From contig NZ_CP035281.1 in assembly GCF_004103735.1 (NCBI RefSeq), positions 1 through 64,000 of the forward strand: 64,000 bases of DNA. Direction: 5' to 3'. Under the pieces are notes generated by a model, which had not been told where the DNA came from, made no database searches, and was given only the letters and a program-made list of their open reading frames with translations. Below are positions 1 through 10,824 of the stretch, one piece after another; the first letter of the stretch is position 1; every line of letters starts with the position of its first letter. This DNA is from Aminipila luticellarii. Its GTDB lineage: Bacteria; Bacillota; Clostridia; Peptostreptococcales; Anaerovoracaceae. The position numbers and the translations under genes were made by a program.

Positions 1-1377
1 ATGAGCAATATGAACGAAAATTGGAAAAAGACCCTAGAATTACTTGCTCCGGAATTGACAGAAGTAAGCTATAATACTTGGTTTTTACCTATAGTACCTT
101 TAAAAATAGACGAAGAAAATAATAAATTATATCTAAAGCTTTTAAACGATATGAACCTGAACATCATGAAGAGCAGATACATGTCCATTCTTGAAAATGC
201 CGTAGCCATTGCATTTTCAAAGAAGTATGACATAGAACTGACGCTGGATGATATGGAGGAAGAACCCATAAACTATAAAAATGAATATGATGATTCTTTT
301 GTAAAACGTTTTCCTGATGAATATTATTTCAATCCAAGATATAATTTCAACGCTTTCGTTGTGGGTAACAATAACAGATATGCACATGCTGCGTCTCTTG
401 CCGTAGCGGAATCACCGTCCTGTGTAGCCGCTAACCCTTCCGATTCCTACAATCCTCTATTTTTATACGGAGGATCCGGTCTTGGTAAAACGCATCTGAT
501 GCATGCCATCGGCCAATACATATTAATCAATTATCCAAAACTGAAAGTACTCTACGTATCTTCAGAAATGTTTACAAATGAGCTGATTAAAGCCATTGGA
601 GATCGAAAAACACTGGAATTTAGAAATAAGTACAGAAATATTGATGTACTGTTAATAGACGATATACAATTTATTGAAGGAAAAGACAGTACACAGGAAG
701 AATTTTTCCACACCTTCAACACACTGTACGAAGCCAATAAACAGATTATTATTTCAAGTGACAGACCTCCCGCAAAGCTTTTGAACATAGAAGAAAGATT
801 AAGATCCAGATTCCAATGGAATATGATTGCCGACATACAGCCGGCCGATTATGAGAACCGAGTTGCTATCTTAATGAAGAAAGCTGAACTGGAAAATATT
901 ACGATTGATGATAACTTAATGGAGGTCATCGCCCTGATCGCCGGAAAAATAAAATCAAATATCCGAGAACTGGAGGGCGCTTTTTCAAGAGTCATTACCT
1001 TTTCCAACCTAATGAATAAAGAAATTAATATTTCTCTCGCAAAAGAAGTATTAAAAGATATTATTTCTAACACAGATGTCATCATTAATCCGGAAGTCAT
1101 CAAAAAATATGTCTGCAAGCACTTCGATATTAAAATTGCAGACATTGAATCCTCAAAGAGAACAAGAGCCTTAGCCTTTCCAAGGCAAATCGCCATGTAT
1201 CTTTGCAGAGAAATGACCGATCTTTCCCTTCCAAAAATCGGTGAGGCTTTCGGAAAAAGAGATCATACTACGGTCATGCACGGATGTGAAAAGATTTCGT
1301 CTGAGATGAAAATGAATGAATCTGTAAAAGAAGTGGTAGAAGCCATTCAAAGAAATATCAATGAATGCAGAATTTAA
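1..1377 (+). CDS. dnaA: Chromosomal replication initiator protein DnaA
   Basis: DnaA binds DnaA boxes at oriC and, as an ATP-bound filament, melts the origin and loads the helicase. The 458-residue protein is of normal length. It has an N-terminal domain I (about residues 1-80), a short linker, an AAA+ domain with P-loop GGSGLGKT (157-164) and Walker B LLIDDIQF, and a C-terminal helix-turn-helix with the signature region around GKRDHTTVMHGCEK. The window starts exactly at its ATG; a second in-frame ATG at 10 is also possible. The promoter, and any upstream DnaA-box cluster, lies outside the window. The gene is followed by oriC and dnaN, the usual order in Firmicutes. Confidence 0.98.
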   Translation: MSNMNENWKKTLELLAPELTEVSYNTWFLPIVPLKIDEENNKLYLKLLNDMNLNIMKSRYMSILENAVAIAFSKKYDIELTLDDMEEEPINYKNEYDDSFVKRFPDEYYFNPRYNFNAFVVGNNNRYAHAASLAVAESPSCVAANPSDSYNPLFLYGGSGLGKTHLMHAIGQYILINYPKLKVLYVSSEMFTNELIKAIGDRKTLEFRNKYRNIDVLLIDDIQFIEGKDSTQEEFFHTFNTLYEANKQIIISSDRPPAKLLNIEERLRSRFQWNMIADIQPADYENRVAILMKKAELENITIDDNLMEVIALIAGKIKSNIRELEGAFSRVITFSNLMNKEINISLAKEVLKDIISNTDVIINPEVIKKYVCKHFDIKIADIESSKRTRALAFPRQIAMYLCREMTDLSLPKIGEAFGKRDHTTVMHGCEKISSEMKMNESVKEVVEAIQRNINECRI

Positions 1378-1576
1378 ACTTTATATGGGAGTTATAAATA
1401 TAAAAACTTATGCACAAAAATTCACAGTTCCATATCAAAAAAAGTACAAGTTATCAACAAAGTATCAACAGGCAAAAGATTAGCAGTTTCAAGGCTTTAA
1501 GATAGTTATCAACAAATCCACAGCCCCTACTACTAATACTACTAAAATAAATTAAAAAGAATAAAGGAGTCGGCAC
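1378..1576. other. oriC: Replication origin region (oriC) between dnaA and dnaN
   Basis: This AT-rich non-coding spacer carries DnaA-box-like 9-mers: TTATGCACA at 1408-1416, TTATCAACA at 1451-1459, GTATCAACA at 1462-1470 and TTATCAACA at 1506-1514, with a further AATCCACA just after. Next come a short GC patch and a run of TAC/TAA triplets. The dnaA-dnaN spacer is the unwinding half of bipartite origins in Bacillus and Clostridia. The order of elements matches that model. Function is inferred from position and motifs. Confidence 0.9.
1506..1545 (+). promoter_or_regulatory. Basal origin unwinding element: DnaA boxes, GC patch, DnaA-trios
   Basis: TTATCAACA (1506-1514) and AATCCACA are followed by the GC patch GCCCC (1523-1527) and then six triplets TAC TAC TAA TAC TAC TAA (1528-1545). 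Read on the other strand in the 3' to 5' direction these are GAT/ATT trios. This is the arrangement described for the B. subtilis unwinding system, where DnaA spreads from the boxes onto single-stranded trios. The sequence layout is seen directly; the role is inferred. Confidence 0.8.
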
Positions 1577-2683
1577 ATGAAATTTACCTGCAATCAGCAA
1601 ATTTTATCTAAAGCTATAAACACAGTTTCCAAAGCTGTAACAAACAGAACTACTATTCCTATTCTTAAGGGTATTTTACTAAGAGCAAAAGATAACACCT
1701 TAACCTTAACAGCGTCAGACCTGGACTTAAGCATAGAAAAAATTATAGAAACACACGTTTCTGAAGAAGGAGAAACCGTAGTTCTATCCAGACTATTCAG
1801 TGAAATTATAAGAAAACTTCCAAACGAAGAAATCACTGTAGAATTAAAAGAAGATAACAACCTGACTATCGAATGTTCTTCATCACAGTTTAATATTGTA
1901 TGTTTCCCCGCAGATGAATTTCCTAACATAGGGGAAATAGAAGAAAAAAGTAAACTGGTCTTAAACAGAGAACTATTTAAAGAAATGATCCGAAAGACTT
2001 CTTTTGCCGCAAGCCTTGATGAATCCAAGGGTGTTATTGTGGGTGTATTAATAGAACTGGAAGAAAACAGTTTAAATATGATCGCTTTGGACGGCTTCAG
2101 AATGGCTGTTGTTAAAGAAGACATGAAAAATTCTGAAGAAAAGAAAATTATTATTGCATCTAAAATATTATCTGAAATAAGTAAAATTATTTCAGAGGTA
2201 GAAGATGAAAATGTTGGAATTATATTGGACAATAAAAAAGCCGTTGTCATATTAGAGGGAACGAGAATTGTACTCCGTCTTTTAGAAGGCGAATTTATAA
2301 AATATAAAGACATTCTTCCAAAAGAATGCAAAACAACAGTGACCCTAAATAAAGGGGATTTTCTTGAAAGTATCGAAAGGGCTTCACTTTTCGCAAAGGA
2401 AGGCAAGAATAATCTGGTGAAGCTTTCTATTTCCGGAAATGATATGACGATTACTTCCAGATCAGAAGAGGGTAACGTAAAAGAAAATGTAATGATTTCC
2501 ACAGATGGAGAAGGGCTTGATATTGGATTCAATTCAAAATATCTGATAGATGTGCTCAAAGTAATCGAAGAGGATGAAATAAAACTGGAATTAAATACTG
2601 GTGTAAGTCCTTGTTTGGTTAAACCTATAGAAGGAAATCAGTTCGTTTATTTAATACTTCCTGTCAGACTGTCAGGAAATTAA
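1577..2683 (+). CDS. dnaN: DNA polymerase III beta subunit (sliding clamp)
   Basis: DnaN forms the ring-shaped dimer that tethers DNA polymerase III and many repair proteins to DNA. The 368-residue length is typical, with three repeated clamp folds. The N-terminus (KFTCNQQILSKAINTVSKAV) and the C-terminal end YLILPVRLSGN, close to the family's usual PMRL ending, are diagnostic. The start is supported by AAAGGAG upstream of the ATG. It follows oriC and is followed by a weak hairpin terminator at 2700. The S4-domain gene (yaaA) often found between dnaN and recF is absent here. Confidence 0.98.
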   Translation: MKFTCNQQILSKAINTVSKAVTNRTTIPILKGILLRAKDNTLTLTASDLDLSIEKIIETHVSEEGETVVLSRLFSEIIRKLPNEEITVELKEDNNLTIECSSSQFNIVCFPADEFPNIGEIEEKSKLVLNRELFKEMIRKTSFAASLDESKGVIVGVLIELEENSLNMIALDGFRMAVVKEDMKNSEEKKIIIASKILSEISKIISEVEDENVGIILDNKKAVVILEGTRIVLRLLEGEFIKYKDILPKECKTTVTLNKGDFLESIERASLFAKEGKNNLVKLSISGNDMTITSRSEEGNVKENVMISTDGEGLDIGFNSKYLIDVLKVIEEDEIKLELNTGVSPCLVKPIEGNQFVYLILPVRLSGN

Positions 2684-2699
2684 TGAACTTATTATTTTT

Positions 2700-2724
2700 A
2701 GCTGTCATTTATGGCAGCTTTTAT
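2700..2724 (+). terminator. Weak rho-independent terminator after dnaN
   Basis: AGCTGTC (2700-2706) pairs with GGCAGCT (2713-2719) around a six-base loop, followed by a short T-rich stretch. The stem is only 7 bp with one G-U pair, so termination may be partial. Confidence 0.55.
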
Positions 2725-2790
2725 TTACAGGTCTTATGTAGCTATTAACCTGTTTCAATTTACAAGAGCAAACTTTATGGAGAAGAAAAA

Positions 2791-3885
2791 ATGTACATAA
2801 CACAAGTGGAGCTGCAGGATTTCAGAAATTATGAATCGCTGAATATAGAATTTCATCCGAATGTTAATTTAATACTGGGCAAAAATGCTCAGGGAAAAAC
2901 AAATCTTGTAGAAGCCATTTACTTGTCTTCGCTGGGAAAATCTTTTCGTACATCAAATGACTTTGAGATGATTCGGTTCGGAAAGAAATTTTTTAGAATT
3001 AAAATTGAAGCAGAAAAAAATAATGAAGATATTTGTGTTGAAATGGCTGTAAGCAAAGAAAGCAAGGCTGTTAAATTAAATGGTCATAAAATAAAAAAAA
3101 TATCAGAGCTTCTTGAAAGTATTTATATCGTTGTATTTTCTCCTGAGGATTTAAAAATTGTCAAAGAAGAACCTGAAAAAAGACGGAAGTTTATAGATAG
3201 AGAGCTTTGTCAGATCAGGCCGGTCTACTTTAATAATTTATCCCGATATAAAAAGGTGTTGCTCCAAAGAAATACCATGCTAAAAGAAAATACTCCCAAA
3301 GTTTCTTTACTTGAGGTATGGAATCAGGAATTATGTGAATATGGTTCAAAGATTATCATGCAGCGAGCCGAGTTTGTTAAAAAAATTGATAAAATAAGCA
3401 GCGAGATTCACAAAAATATTACGAATGGAAAAGAAAAGCTCCGCATTCAGTATGAATCAAATGTTCCGTTCATGAAAGATTTAGAAGAACAAAAATCTTT
3501 GTTTTTAGAAAAAATCCATTTGAATATTGAAAAGGATATGTTAAAAAGAAATACAAGTGTAGGGCCTCACCGTGATGATCTAAAAATAACCATTAATGGA
3601 ATAGACATTCGAAAGTACGGATCACAGGGTCAGCAGAGGACAGCAGCACTGTCCTTAAAATTAGCAGAAATCATGCTCATCAAAGAAGAAACTCAGGAAG
3701 ATTGTATATTGTTATTGGACGATGTATTATCAGAATTAGATGAAGAACGGCAGAACTATTTGATTAATTCTCTTTCAAACGTACAGCTTTTTATCACATC
3801 AGCAGAGATTTCGAAAAAAGTACAAAGTACACTGCCGGAGGGAAAAACTTTTTATGTAGAAAATGGACAAGTGAAAGAAAAATAA
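2791..3885 (+). CDS. recF: DNA replication and repair protein RecF
   Basis: RecF is an SMC-like ATPase that works with RecO and RecR to load RecA at single-strand gaps and stalled forks. The 364-residue protein has the N-terminal QDFRNYESL motif, Walker A GKNAQGKTN (about residues 31-39), an ABC-type signature region near SQGQQRTAALSLKLAE, and Walker B LLLDDVLSELDE. Length and order are normal for the family. The position in dnaA-dnaN-recF-gyrB is conserved in Firmicutes. Confidence 0.97.
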   Translation: MYITQVELQDFRNYESLNIEFHPNVNLILGKNAQGKTNLVEAIYLSSLGKSFRTSNDFEMIRFGKKFFRIKIEAEKNNEDICVEMAVSKESKAVKLNGHKIKKISELLESIYIVVFSPEDLKIVKEEPEKRRKFIDRELCQIRPVYFNNLSRYKKVLLQRNTMLKENTPKVSLLEVWNQELCEYGSKIIMQRAEFVKKIDKISSEIHKNITNGKEKLRIQYESNVPFMKDLEEQKSLFLEKIHLNIEKDMLKRNTSVGPHRDDLKITINGIDIRKYGSQGQQRTAALSLKLAEIMLIKEETQEDCILLLDDVLSELDEERQNYLINSLSNVQLFITSAEISKKVQSTLPEGKTFYVENGQVKEK

Positions 3886-3948
3886 AGAGTTTAAGCATAG
3901 GGATATAGACAAAAATATAATAGAGAAAACAAGAATAGGAAGTAATTT

Positions 3949-4371
3949 ATGAAAAGAAAATTGTGGTTCCTCATCGTAATGTCTATTTTGTTAGGGGTAT
4001 TTTTATATATGAAACCTATAGGCTTTGAAAAAATTATTCTAAATGAAATGCCGACATATGTATATGCTTCTCAAATAGAGATTATATCAGGACAAAATCC
4101 ATATAAGCTTAAGGAAATTTCCAGTAAGGATCATGAGTCATTATGGAACAATGTTTATGAACAGCTTTCAAAATATGATTATATGAAATCTTCCAATGTG
4201 ACGTTAGGTAATAATCAAATTGAAATATATGTTACATACAAAGATGTAATAGTTAAAATCAGTGTTGATGAAAACGACAAGATTTTACTTGATGATGGTA
4301 ATAAAATAAAAGAATATAGTACATTTGGAAAAGACAAAAATCTATATGAAAATTTATTACAAGTAATATGA
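3949..4371 (+). CDS. Unknown membrane-anchored or secreted small protein
   Basis: I do not recognise this 140-residue protein. It begins MKRKLWFLIVMSILLGVFLY, a basic start followed by one hydrophobic segment (about residues 5-21). That suggests a signal anchor or signal peptide with the remainder outside the membrane. The rest is polar, rich in Lys, Asn and Asp, with alternating hydrophobic residues that look like beta strands. It lies between recF and gyrB, where Bacillus has yaaB, but it does not look like a YaaB/DUF370 protein. The stop overlaps the first copy of a 24-bp direct repeat. Confidence 0.7.
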   Translation: MKRKLWFLIVMSILLGVFLYMKPIGFEKIILNEMPTYVYASQIEIISGQNPYKLKEISSKDHESLWNNVYEQLSKYDYMKSSNVTLGNNQIEIYVTYKDVIVKISVDENDKILLDDGNKIKEYSTFGKDKNLYENLLQVI

Positions 4372-4386
4372 AAATGAAAGCCTTAA
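4363..4386 (+). repeat. 24-bp direct repeat, copy 1
   Basis: This 24-mer (gtaatatg...gccttaa) recurs exactly at 4928-4951. Copy 1 overlaps the end of the preceding gene and holds only the left arm of the terminator hairpin that is complete at copy 2. The two copies bracket the gene at 4430-4900. Confidence 0.85.
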
Positions 4387-4429
4387 GAACATATGAAGTA
4401 CAATAATAAAAATAAAAATAGGAAGTATA

Positions 4430-4900
4430 ATGGATTATAAAATTAAATTAGAATTAAATATACAAGATATAATGGTGTTTGTTATTGAAATAGAACCACA
4501 TGAAACTGCAATTATACTTTATGAAGATACTCGAAGGAGTGGGAATCTATTAGAGGATTTTTCATTTTTGTATCCTAACTTTTATCAGTCAGAGAAAGAA
4601 TGGGACGATTTTAGAAATTTGATTAAAGCTACAGTCTTTGTTTTTAAAAAAAGTCTATTGGAAGATGAAGAAATGAAAGATTTTCTTTTGTATATTGCAG
4701 AATCAATGATTGAGTATAAGCCAGAAGTGAATCCTAAAATTGAATTTAAACTGGATAAAACGTTATTTGAATATTATTGTGAAAAGGATTCAGATTATAA
4801 TAGATTCATCAAGTATTTGCTTTCCTTTACGGAAAATTATAATGGTTTTGATGCTTCAATTACAGATTCAAATCATCTCATGCAAAAACTGATATTATAA
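4430..4900 (+). CDS. Unknown cytosolic protein, possible inserted gene
   Basis: I do not recognise this 156-residue protein. It has no signal peptide or membrane segment, is acidic, and has alternating hydrophobic residues near the N-terminus (KIKLELNIQDIMVFVIEI) followed by likely helices. The codon use is very AT-rich. It lies between two exact copies of a 24-bp sequence, which suggests arrival or duplication as a unit next to gyrB. An ATAGGAAG-type ribosome site precedes the ATG. Confidence 0.7.
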   Translation: MDYKIKLELNIQDIMVFVIEIEPHETAIILYEDTRRSGNLLEDFSFLYPNFYQSEKEWDDFRNLIKATVFVFKKSLLEDEEMKDFLLYIAESMIEYKPEVNPKIEFKLDKTLFEYYCEKDSDYNRFIKYLLSFTENYNGFDASITDSNHLMQKLIL

Positions 4901-4927
4901 AAAAGAAAGTTTGAATATATAAAGAGT

Positions 4928-4951
4928 GTAATATGAAAATGAAAGCCTTAA
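4928..4951 (+). repeat. 24-bp direct repeat, copy 2
   Basis: This is an exact match to 4363-4386. Here the sequence continues into a complete terminator hairpin, so copy 1 looks like a truncated duplicate of this end. Confidence 0.85.
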
Positions 4952-4974
4952 ATTTACGATTTAAGGCTTTTAAA
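4942..4974 (+). terminator. Rho-independent terminator before gyrB
   Basis: AAAGCCTTAAAT (4942-4953) pairs perfectly with ATTTAAGGCTTT (4959-4970) around a five-base loop and runs into a short T-rich tail. It separates the two unknown genes from gyrBA. The 318-base gap 4901-5218 otherwise holds only the repeat copy and the promoter at 5015. Confidence 0.75.
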
Positions 4975-5014
4975 ATATATTTTTTAAAAAGAAAGTCCAA
5001 AATTATAAAAAATA

Positions 5015-5043
5015 TTGTAAAAACGGAGATTTTAAGGTATACT
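5015..5043 (+). promoter_or_regulatory. Predicted sigma-A promoter for gyrBA
   Basis: TTGTAA (5015-5020) and TATACT (5038-5043) are separated by 17 bases. The predicted start is about 170 bases upstream of gyrB, leaving a long leader with no other gene in it. Confidence 0.6.
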
Positions 5044-5134
5044 AGATTGGTTATATTGTATCTAAAATTTGGTAACAATATCTTTATATAGGAAGAATAT
5101 AGTAAAAATTTTAAAGTCAGAGTAGACGTTTTAG

Positions 5135-7138
<2,004 letters not shown>

Positions 7139-7160
7139 AAATTAGGAGGAAAACAGGATT

Positions 7161-9653
7161 ATGAATTTATTAGAAGATTCAAAGCTGATACAGCATGAGA
7201 TTCATGACGAAATGAAAAACTCCTATATCGACTATTCCATGAGCGTTATTGTAGGAAGAGCACTTCCTGACGTTCGTGACGGGCTGAAGCCTGTACACAG
7301 GAGAATCCTTTACGGAATGAGTGAGCTGGGCGTAACGCCGGATAAGCCTCATAAAAAATCGGCACGTATCGTCGGTGAAGTAATGGGTAAATATCACCCT
7401 CATGGTGACAGTTCCATTTATGATGCCATGGTTCGATTGGCACAAGATTTTTCAACTCGATATTTATTGGTAGACGGGCACGGCAACTTTGGTTCTGTGG
7501 ACGGAGACGGTGCGGCAGCCATGCGTTATACAGAAGCGAGAATGACGCCGTTTGCGCTTCAGATGCTCCGGGATATTGATAAGGAAACCGTTGATTTCAT
7601 GCCAAACTTTGACGGAGAAGAACAGGAACCGGTCGTACTGCCCTCCAGATTTCCAAATCTGCTGGTAAACGGTTCCAATGGTATCGCCGTTGGTATGGCC
7701 ACATCTATTCCGCCTCATAACTTGAGAGAGGTCATTGATGCGGCAGTATATATGATTGATAACGATAACGCCGATATTGAAGATCTGGTCAAAATCGTCA
7801 AAGGGCCTGACTTCCCCACAGGTGCAACCATTATGGGAAAGAACAGTGCAAAGGAAGCCTATCGAACAGGCCAGGGCAAGGTTCTCGTCCGTGCGACCAC
7901 AGAATTTGAAGAAACCAGTAAGGGAAAGCAGCAAATTATTGTAACGGAGATCCCTTATCAGGTCAATAAAGCCCGATTGATCGAACGAATTGCAGATCTT
8001 GTTAAGGAAAAGAAACTGGAAGGCATTTCAGATATTCGAGATGAATCCAACAGGCAGGGCATGCGAATTGTCATAGAGCTGAAACGGGATGCGAATCCTC
8101 AAATCACTTTAAATAGGCTTTTTAAACATACTCAGCTTCAAGAAAGCTATAGTATGATCATGATTGCGCTTGTAGAAGGTCAGCCTAAGATTTTAACGCT
8201 TTACCAAATTTTAGATGAATATCTGAAGCATCAGAAAGAAGTTGTAACGCGAAGAACTATTTTCGATAAGAAAAAAGCGGAAGCCAGAGCTCATATTTTA
8301 GAAGGGTTAAGAATTGCTCTGGACAATATTGATGAGATCATTAAGATCATTCGTTCCAGTTATAATGATGCAAAAGAAAAATTAATAGAGCGATTTGGAC
8401 TCTCAGAGATTCAGGCTCAGGCAATCTTAGATATGAGACTTGCCAGATTGCAGGGTCTGGAACGAGAAAAAATTGAAAATGAATATGAAGAGCTGATGAA
8501 AAAGATTGCTTATTATAATCAGCTGCTGGCAGATGAAAAAATGCTGATGGGCGTCGTGAAGGACGAGCTTCTTGAAATCAAAGATAAGTGGGGAGATGAC
8601 AGAAGAACAAAAATTGTTGCTGACGTTTCCGAGCTGGATGAAGAAGATTTAATTGAAGAAGAAAACGTTGCCATTACGCTGACACATTTGGGATATATCA
8701 AGCGGGTATCGGTGGACAATTATAAGACGCAGAAACGAGGGGGCAAAGGAATAACCGGACTTACCACCCGGGAAAATGATTTTGTGAAGAATATGATCAT
8801 GACTTCTACCCACGATACGCTGATGTTCTTTACCAATACCGGTAAGGCGCATAAGCTTAAGGCTTATGAAATCCCTGAGGCGGGAAGGACTGCCAAAGGA
8901 ATGCCGGCTGTAAACTTCCTGAATTTAATGCAGAGAGAACGTATTACAGCGGTGATTCCAATCAAGGAATTCTCAGATGATAAGTTCCTGATTGCTGTCA
9001 CAAAGCACGGCACCATCAAGAAAACGCCGCTGTCTCAGTTCGACACGAACAGAAAAGCCGGATTGATTGCGATTAATCTGAAGGATGGAGATGAACTGAT
9101 CGGCATCAAGCAGACTACCGGCACGAACAGGGTCATCATAGTGACCAAGCAGGGTAAATGCATTTGCTTCTCGGAAGAGGATGTCAGGAGCATGGGCAGA
9201 ATTGCCGGAGGGGTGAGAGCCATAAAGCTCGAATCCGATGACGAAGTGGTTTCCATGGAATTGGTAGAATCTAACGAAGAACTTCTGGTAGTGACGAAAA
9301 ACGGATATGGCAAGAGGACGCCTGTAGAGGATTATAAGGTTCAGGTCAGAGGCGGCAAAGGTCTTTTAACTTATGATAAGGCTAAATTTAAGAAAACAGG
9401 TGAATTGATCGGGGCGATGGTGGTAAATGAAGACGATGAAATCATGCTGATCAACTCCGACGGTATCATAATCCGAATCCGGGCCGGTGAGGTTTCAAGG
9501 CTTGGCAGAGCTACTCAGGGAGTAAAGATCATGAGAGTGGAAGAGGATGCCAATATTATCGCAATGGCTAAGGTCATCAAAGAAGATGTGGATGAGGACT
9601 CAGAGGAAAGCGAAGAGAAAGAATCACCGCAGATTGAAATAAAAACAGAATAG
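7161..9653 (+). CDS. gyrA: DNA gyrase subunit A
   Basis: GyrA carries the DNA breakage-reunion centre of gyrase. The 830-residue protein has the winged-helix and tower domains with the catalytic tyrosine in [10 protein letters not shown] (about residue 122), preceded by the quinolone-resistance region [14 protein letters not shown]. The C-terminal beta-pinwheel carries a GyrA-box-like segment QKRGGKGI and ends in an acidic tail ([12 protein letters not shown]). The ATG at 7161 has TTAGGAGG upstream. Confidence 0.97.
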   Translation: MNLLEDSKLIQHEIHDEMKNSYIDYSMSVIVGRALPDVRDGLKPVHRRILYGMSELGVTPDKPHKKSARIVGEVMGKYHPHGDSSIYDAMVRLAQDFSTRYLLVDGHGNFGSVDGDGAAAMRYTEARMTPFALQMLRDIDKETVDFMPNFDGEEQEPVVLPSRFPNLLVNGSNGIAVGMATSIPPHNLREVIDAAVYMIDNDNADIEDLVKIVKGPDFPTGATIMGKNSAKEAYRTGQGKVLVRATTEFEETSKGKQQIIVTEIPYQVNKARLIERIADLVKEKKLEGISDIRDESNRQGMRIVIELKRDANPQITLNRLFKHTQLQESYSMIMIALVEGQPKILTLYQILDEYLKHQKEVVTRRTIFDKKKAEARAHILEGLRIALDNIDEIIKIIRSSYNDAKEKLIERFGLSEIQAQAILDMRLARLQGLEREKIENEYEELMKKIAYYNQLLADEKMLMGVVKDELLEIKDKWGDDRRTKIVADVSELDEEDLIEEENVAITLTHLGYIKRVSVDNYKTQKRGGKGITGLTTRENDFVKNMIMTSTHDTLMFFTNTGKAHKLKAYEIPEAGRTAKGMPAVNFLNLMQRERITAVIPIKEFSDDKFLIAVTKHGTIKKTPLSQFDTNRKAGLIAINLKDGDELIGIKQTTGTNRVIIVTKQGKCICFSEEDVRSMGRIAGGVRAIKLESDDEVVSMELVESNEELLVVTKNGYGKRTPVEDYKVQVRGGKGLLTYDKAKFKKTGELIGAMVVNEDDEIMLINSDGIIIRIRAGEVSRLGRATQGVKIMRVEEDANIIAMAKVIKEDVDEDSEESEEKESPQIEIKTE

Positions 9654-9688
9654 CAGATTTTTATCGTAATCAAGGAGACATACGAAAA

Positions 9689-10090
9689 ATGGCGGATTGC
9701 ATTAAATTTACAGTTACGGGAAAACCGGAATATATTAAAGTTGTTAGGATGGGTATTGCTGCACTTGCAAGTAATGCCGGTTTTGACGTGGAAGCTGTGG
9801 ATGACATAAAGCTTGCTGTAGATGAGGCCTGTAAGGCCATTACATGCCACGGCTTCAATTCATGGACGAACATGTACGAGGTTACTTGTGAGCTTCATGA
9901 GGATAAAATGATGATTGTTATTACCGACACAGGTAATGGAAGAGATCTGAAAAAGGAATACAGGCCGTGTAAGAACTGCCCGCAGGACGGAGATCTGGCC
10001 ATGGTTGTTATAAAAACCTTAATGGATCAGGCAGAAATTAAAGCAATATACAATGAACAAAAAAGTATAGTAATGGTGAAGAATAAATGA
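9689..10090 (+). CDS. RsbW/SpoIIAB-like anti-sigma factor (GHKL serine kinase)
   Basis: This 133-residue protein resembles the HATPase_c_2 anti-sigma kinases RsbW and SpoIIAB, which bind a sigma factor and phosphorylate an anti-anti-sigma protein. Visible motifs are DDIKLAVDEACKAI (the N box) and ITDTGNGRD (the G1 box). The gene overlaps the following sigma factor gene by 4 bases (ATGA), so the pair is translationally coupled. No anti-anti-sigma (RsbV/SpoIIAA) gene is adjacent. Three cysteines lie in the segment around CKNCPQDGD, which is unusual. RsbW-like is more likely than SpoIIAB because the usual SpoIIAA partner is missing. Confidence 0.85.
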   Translation: MADCIKFTVTGKPEYIKVVRMGIAALASNAGFDVEAVDDIKLAVDEACKAITCHGFNSWTNMYEVTCELHEDKMMIVITDTGNGRDLKKEYRPCKNCPQDGDLAMVVIKTLMDQAEIKAIYNEQKSIVMVKNK

Positions 10091-10809
10091 TGAACCAAGA
10101 AGCATTCTTACAGTACAGGAAAAGCAAAAGCATTGATATAAGAAATCAAATCGTAGAGGCTTATTTGTACATGGTAGAAATTCTCATAAGAAAATATATG
10201 AATAAGGGTGTAGACTACGATGATCTTTATCAAGTGGGTGCTATGGCGCTTGTTTCTGCGGTTGACCGATTTGATCCGGATAAGGGCTTCGAGTTTTCCA
10301 GTTTTGCCACGCCTACGATTCTGGGAGAAATAAAAAAATATTTCAGAGATAAGGAATGGAGCGTAAAGGTTCCGAGGAGAACCAAGGAGATAAGCCTTAA
10401 AATTCCGGCGGCAAAGGAAGAGCTTACAGAAAAGCTGGGAAGACTGCCAACGGTTGATGAGCTGGCTGAACATTTAAATCTATCCAGCGACGAGGTCATC
10501 GAAGCAATGGAAAGCGGAAAAGCGTACGCTACGTATTCCTTGAACCAGGCTTCTGACCCCGAAGAGGTTCTGACGTTTGACAAGTTTGCGTCTATAGAAG
10601 AAAAGGGATACAAAAGTATAGAAGATTTTGAAGTAATCAAGTCCGTTTTTAAAATGCTGGCGGATAAAGAGAAAAAAATCTTTAAGCTTCGCTATCTGGA
10701 AAATAAAACGCAGGCAGAAATTGCAGAAAATTTAGGGGTATCGCAGATGACCATATCCAGAGCAGAAAAAAATATAAGAAAAAAATTTCACGAAGAACTG
10801 AACCGTTAA
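10087..10809 (+). CDS. SigB/SigF/SigG-family RNA polymerase sigma factor
   Basis: This 240-residue protein is a sigma-70 group 3 factor of the SigB/F/G type. Region 2 is clear (DDLYQVGAMALVSAVDRFDPDKGFEFSSF), as are region 3 (KVPRRTKEISLKIPAAKEEL) and the region 4 helix-turn-helix (LENKTQAEIAENLGVSQMTI). It overlaps the anti-sigma gene by 4 bases, and the anti-sigma factor is presumably its partner. Which regulon it controls, general stress or forespore, cannot be told from the sequence. SpoIIA operons normally carry spoIIAA, which is absent, so a SigB-like stress role is favoured. Confidence 0.88.
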   Translation: MMNQEAFLQYRKSKSIDIRNQIVEAYLYMVEILIRKYMNKGVDYDDLYQVGAMALVSAVDRFDPDKGFEFSSFATPTILGEIKKYFRDKEWSVKVPRRTKEISLKIPAAKEELTEKLGRLPTVDELAEHLNLSSDEVIEAMESGKAYATYSLNQASDPEEVLTFDKFASIEEKGYKSIEDFEVIKSVFKMLADKEKKIFKLRYLENKTQAEIAENLGVSQMTISRAEKNIRKKFHEELNR

Positions 10810-10824
10810 ACGGAGGAAAATCAG

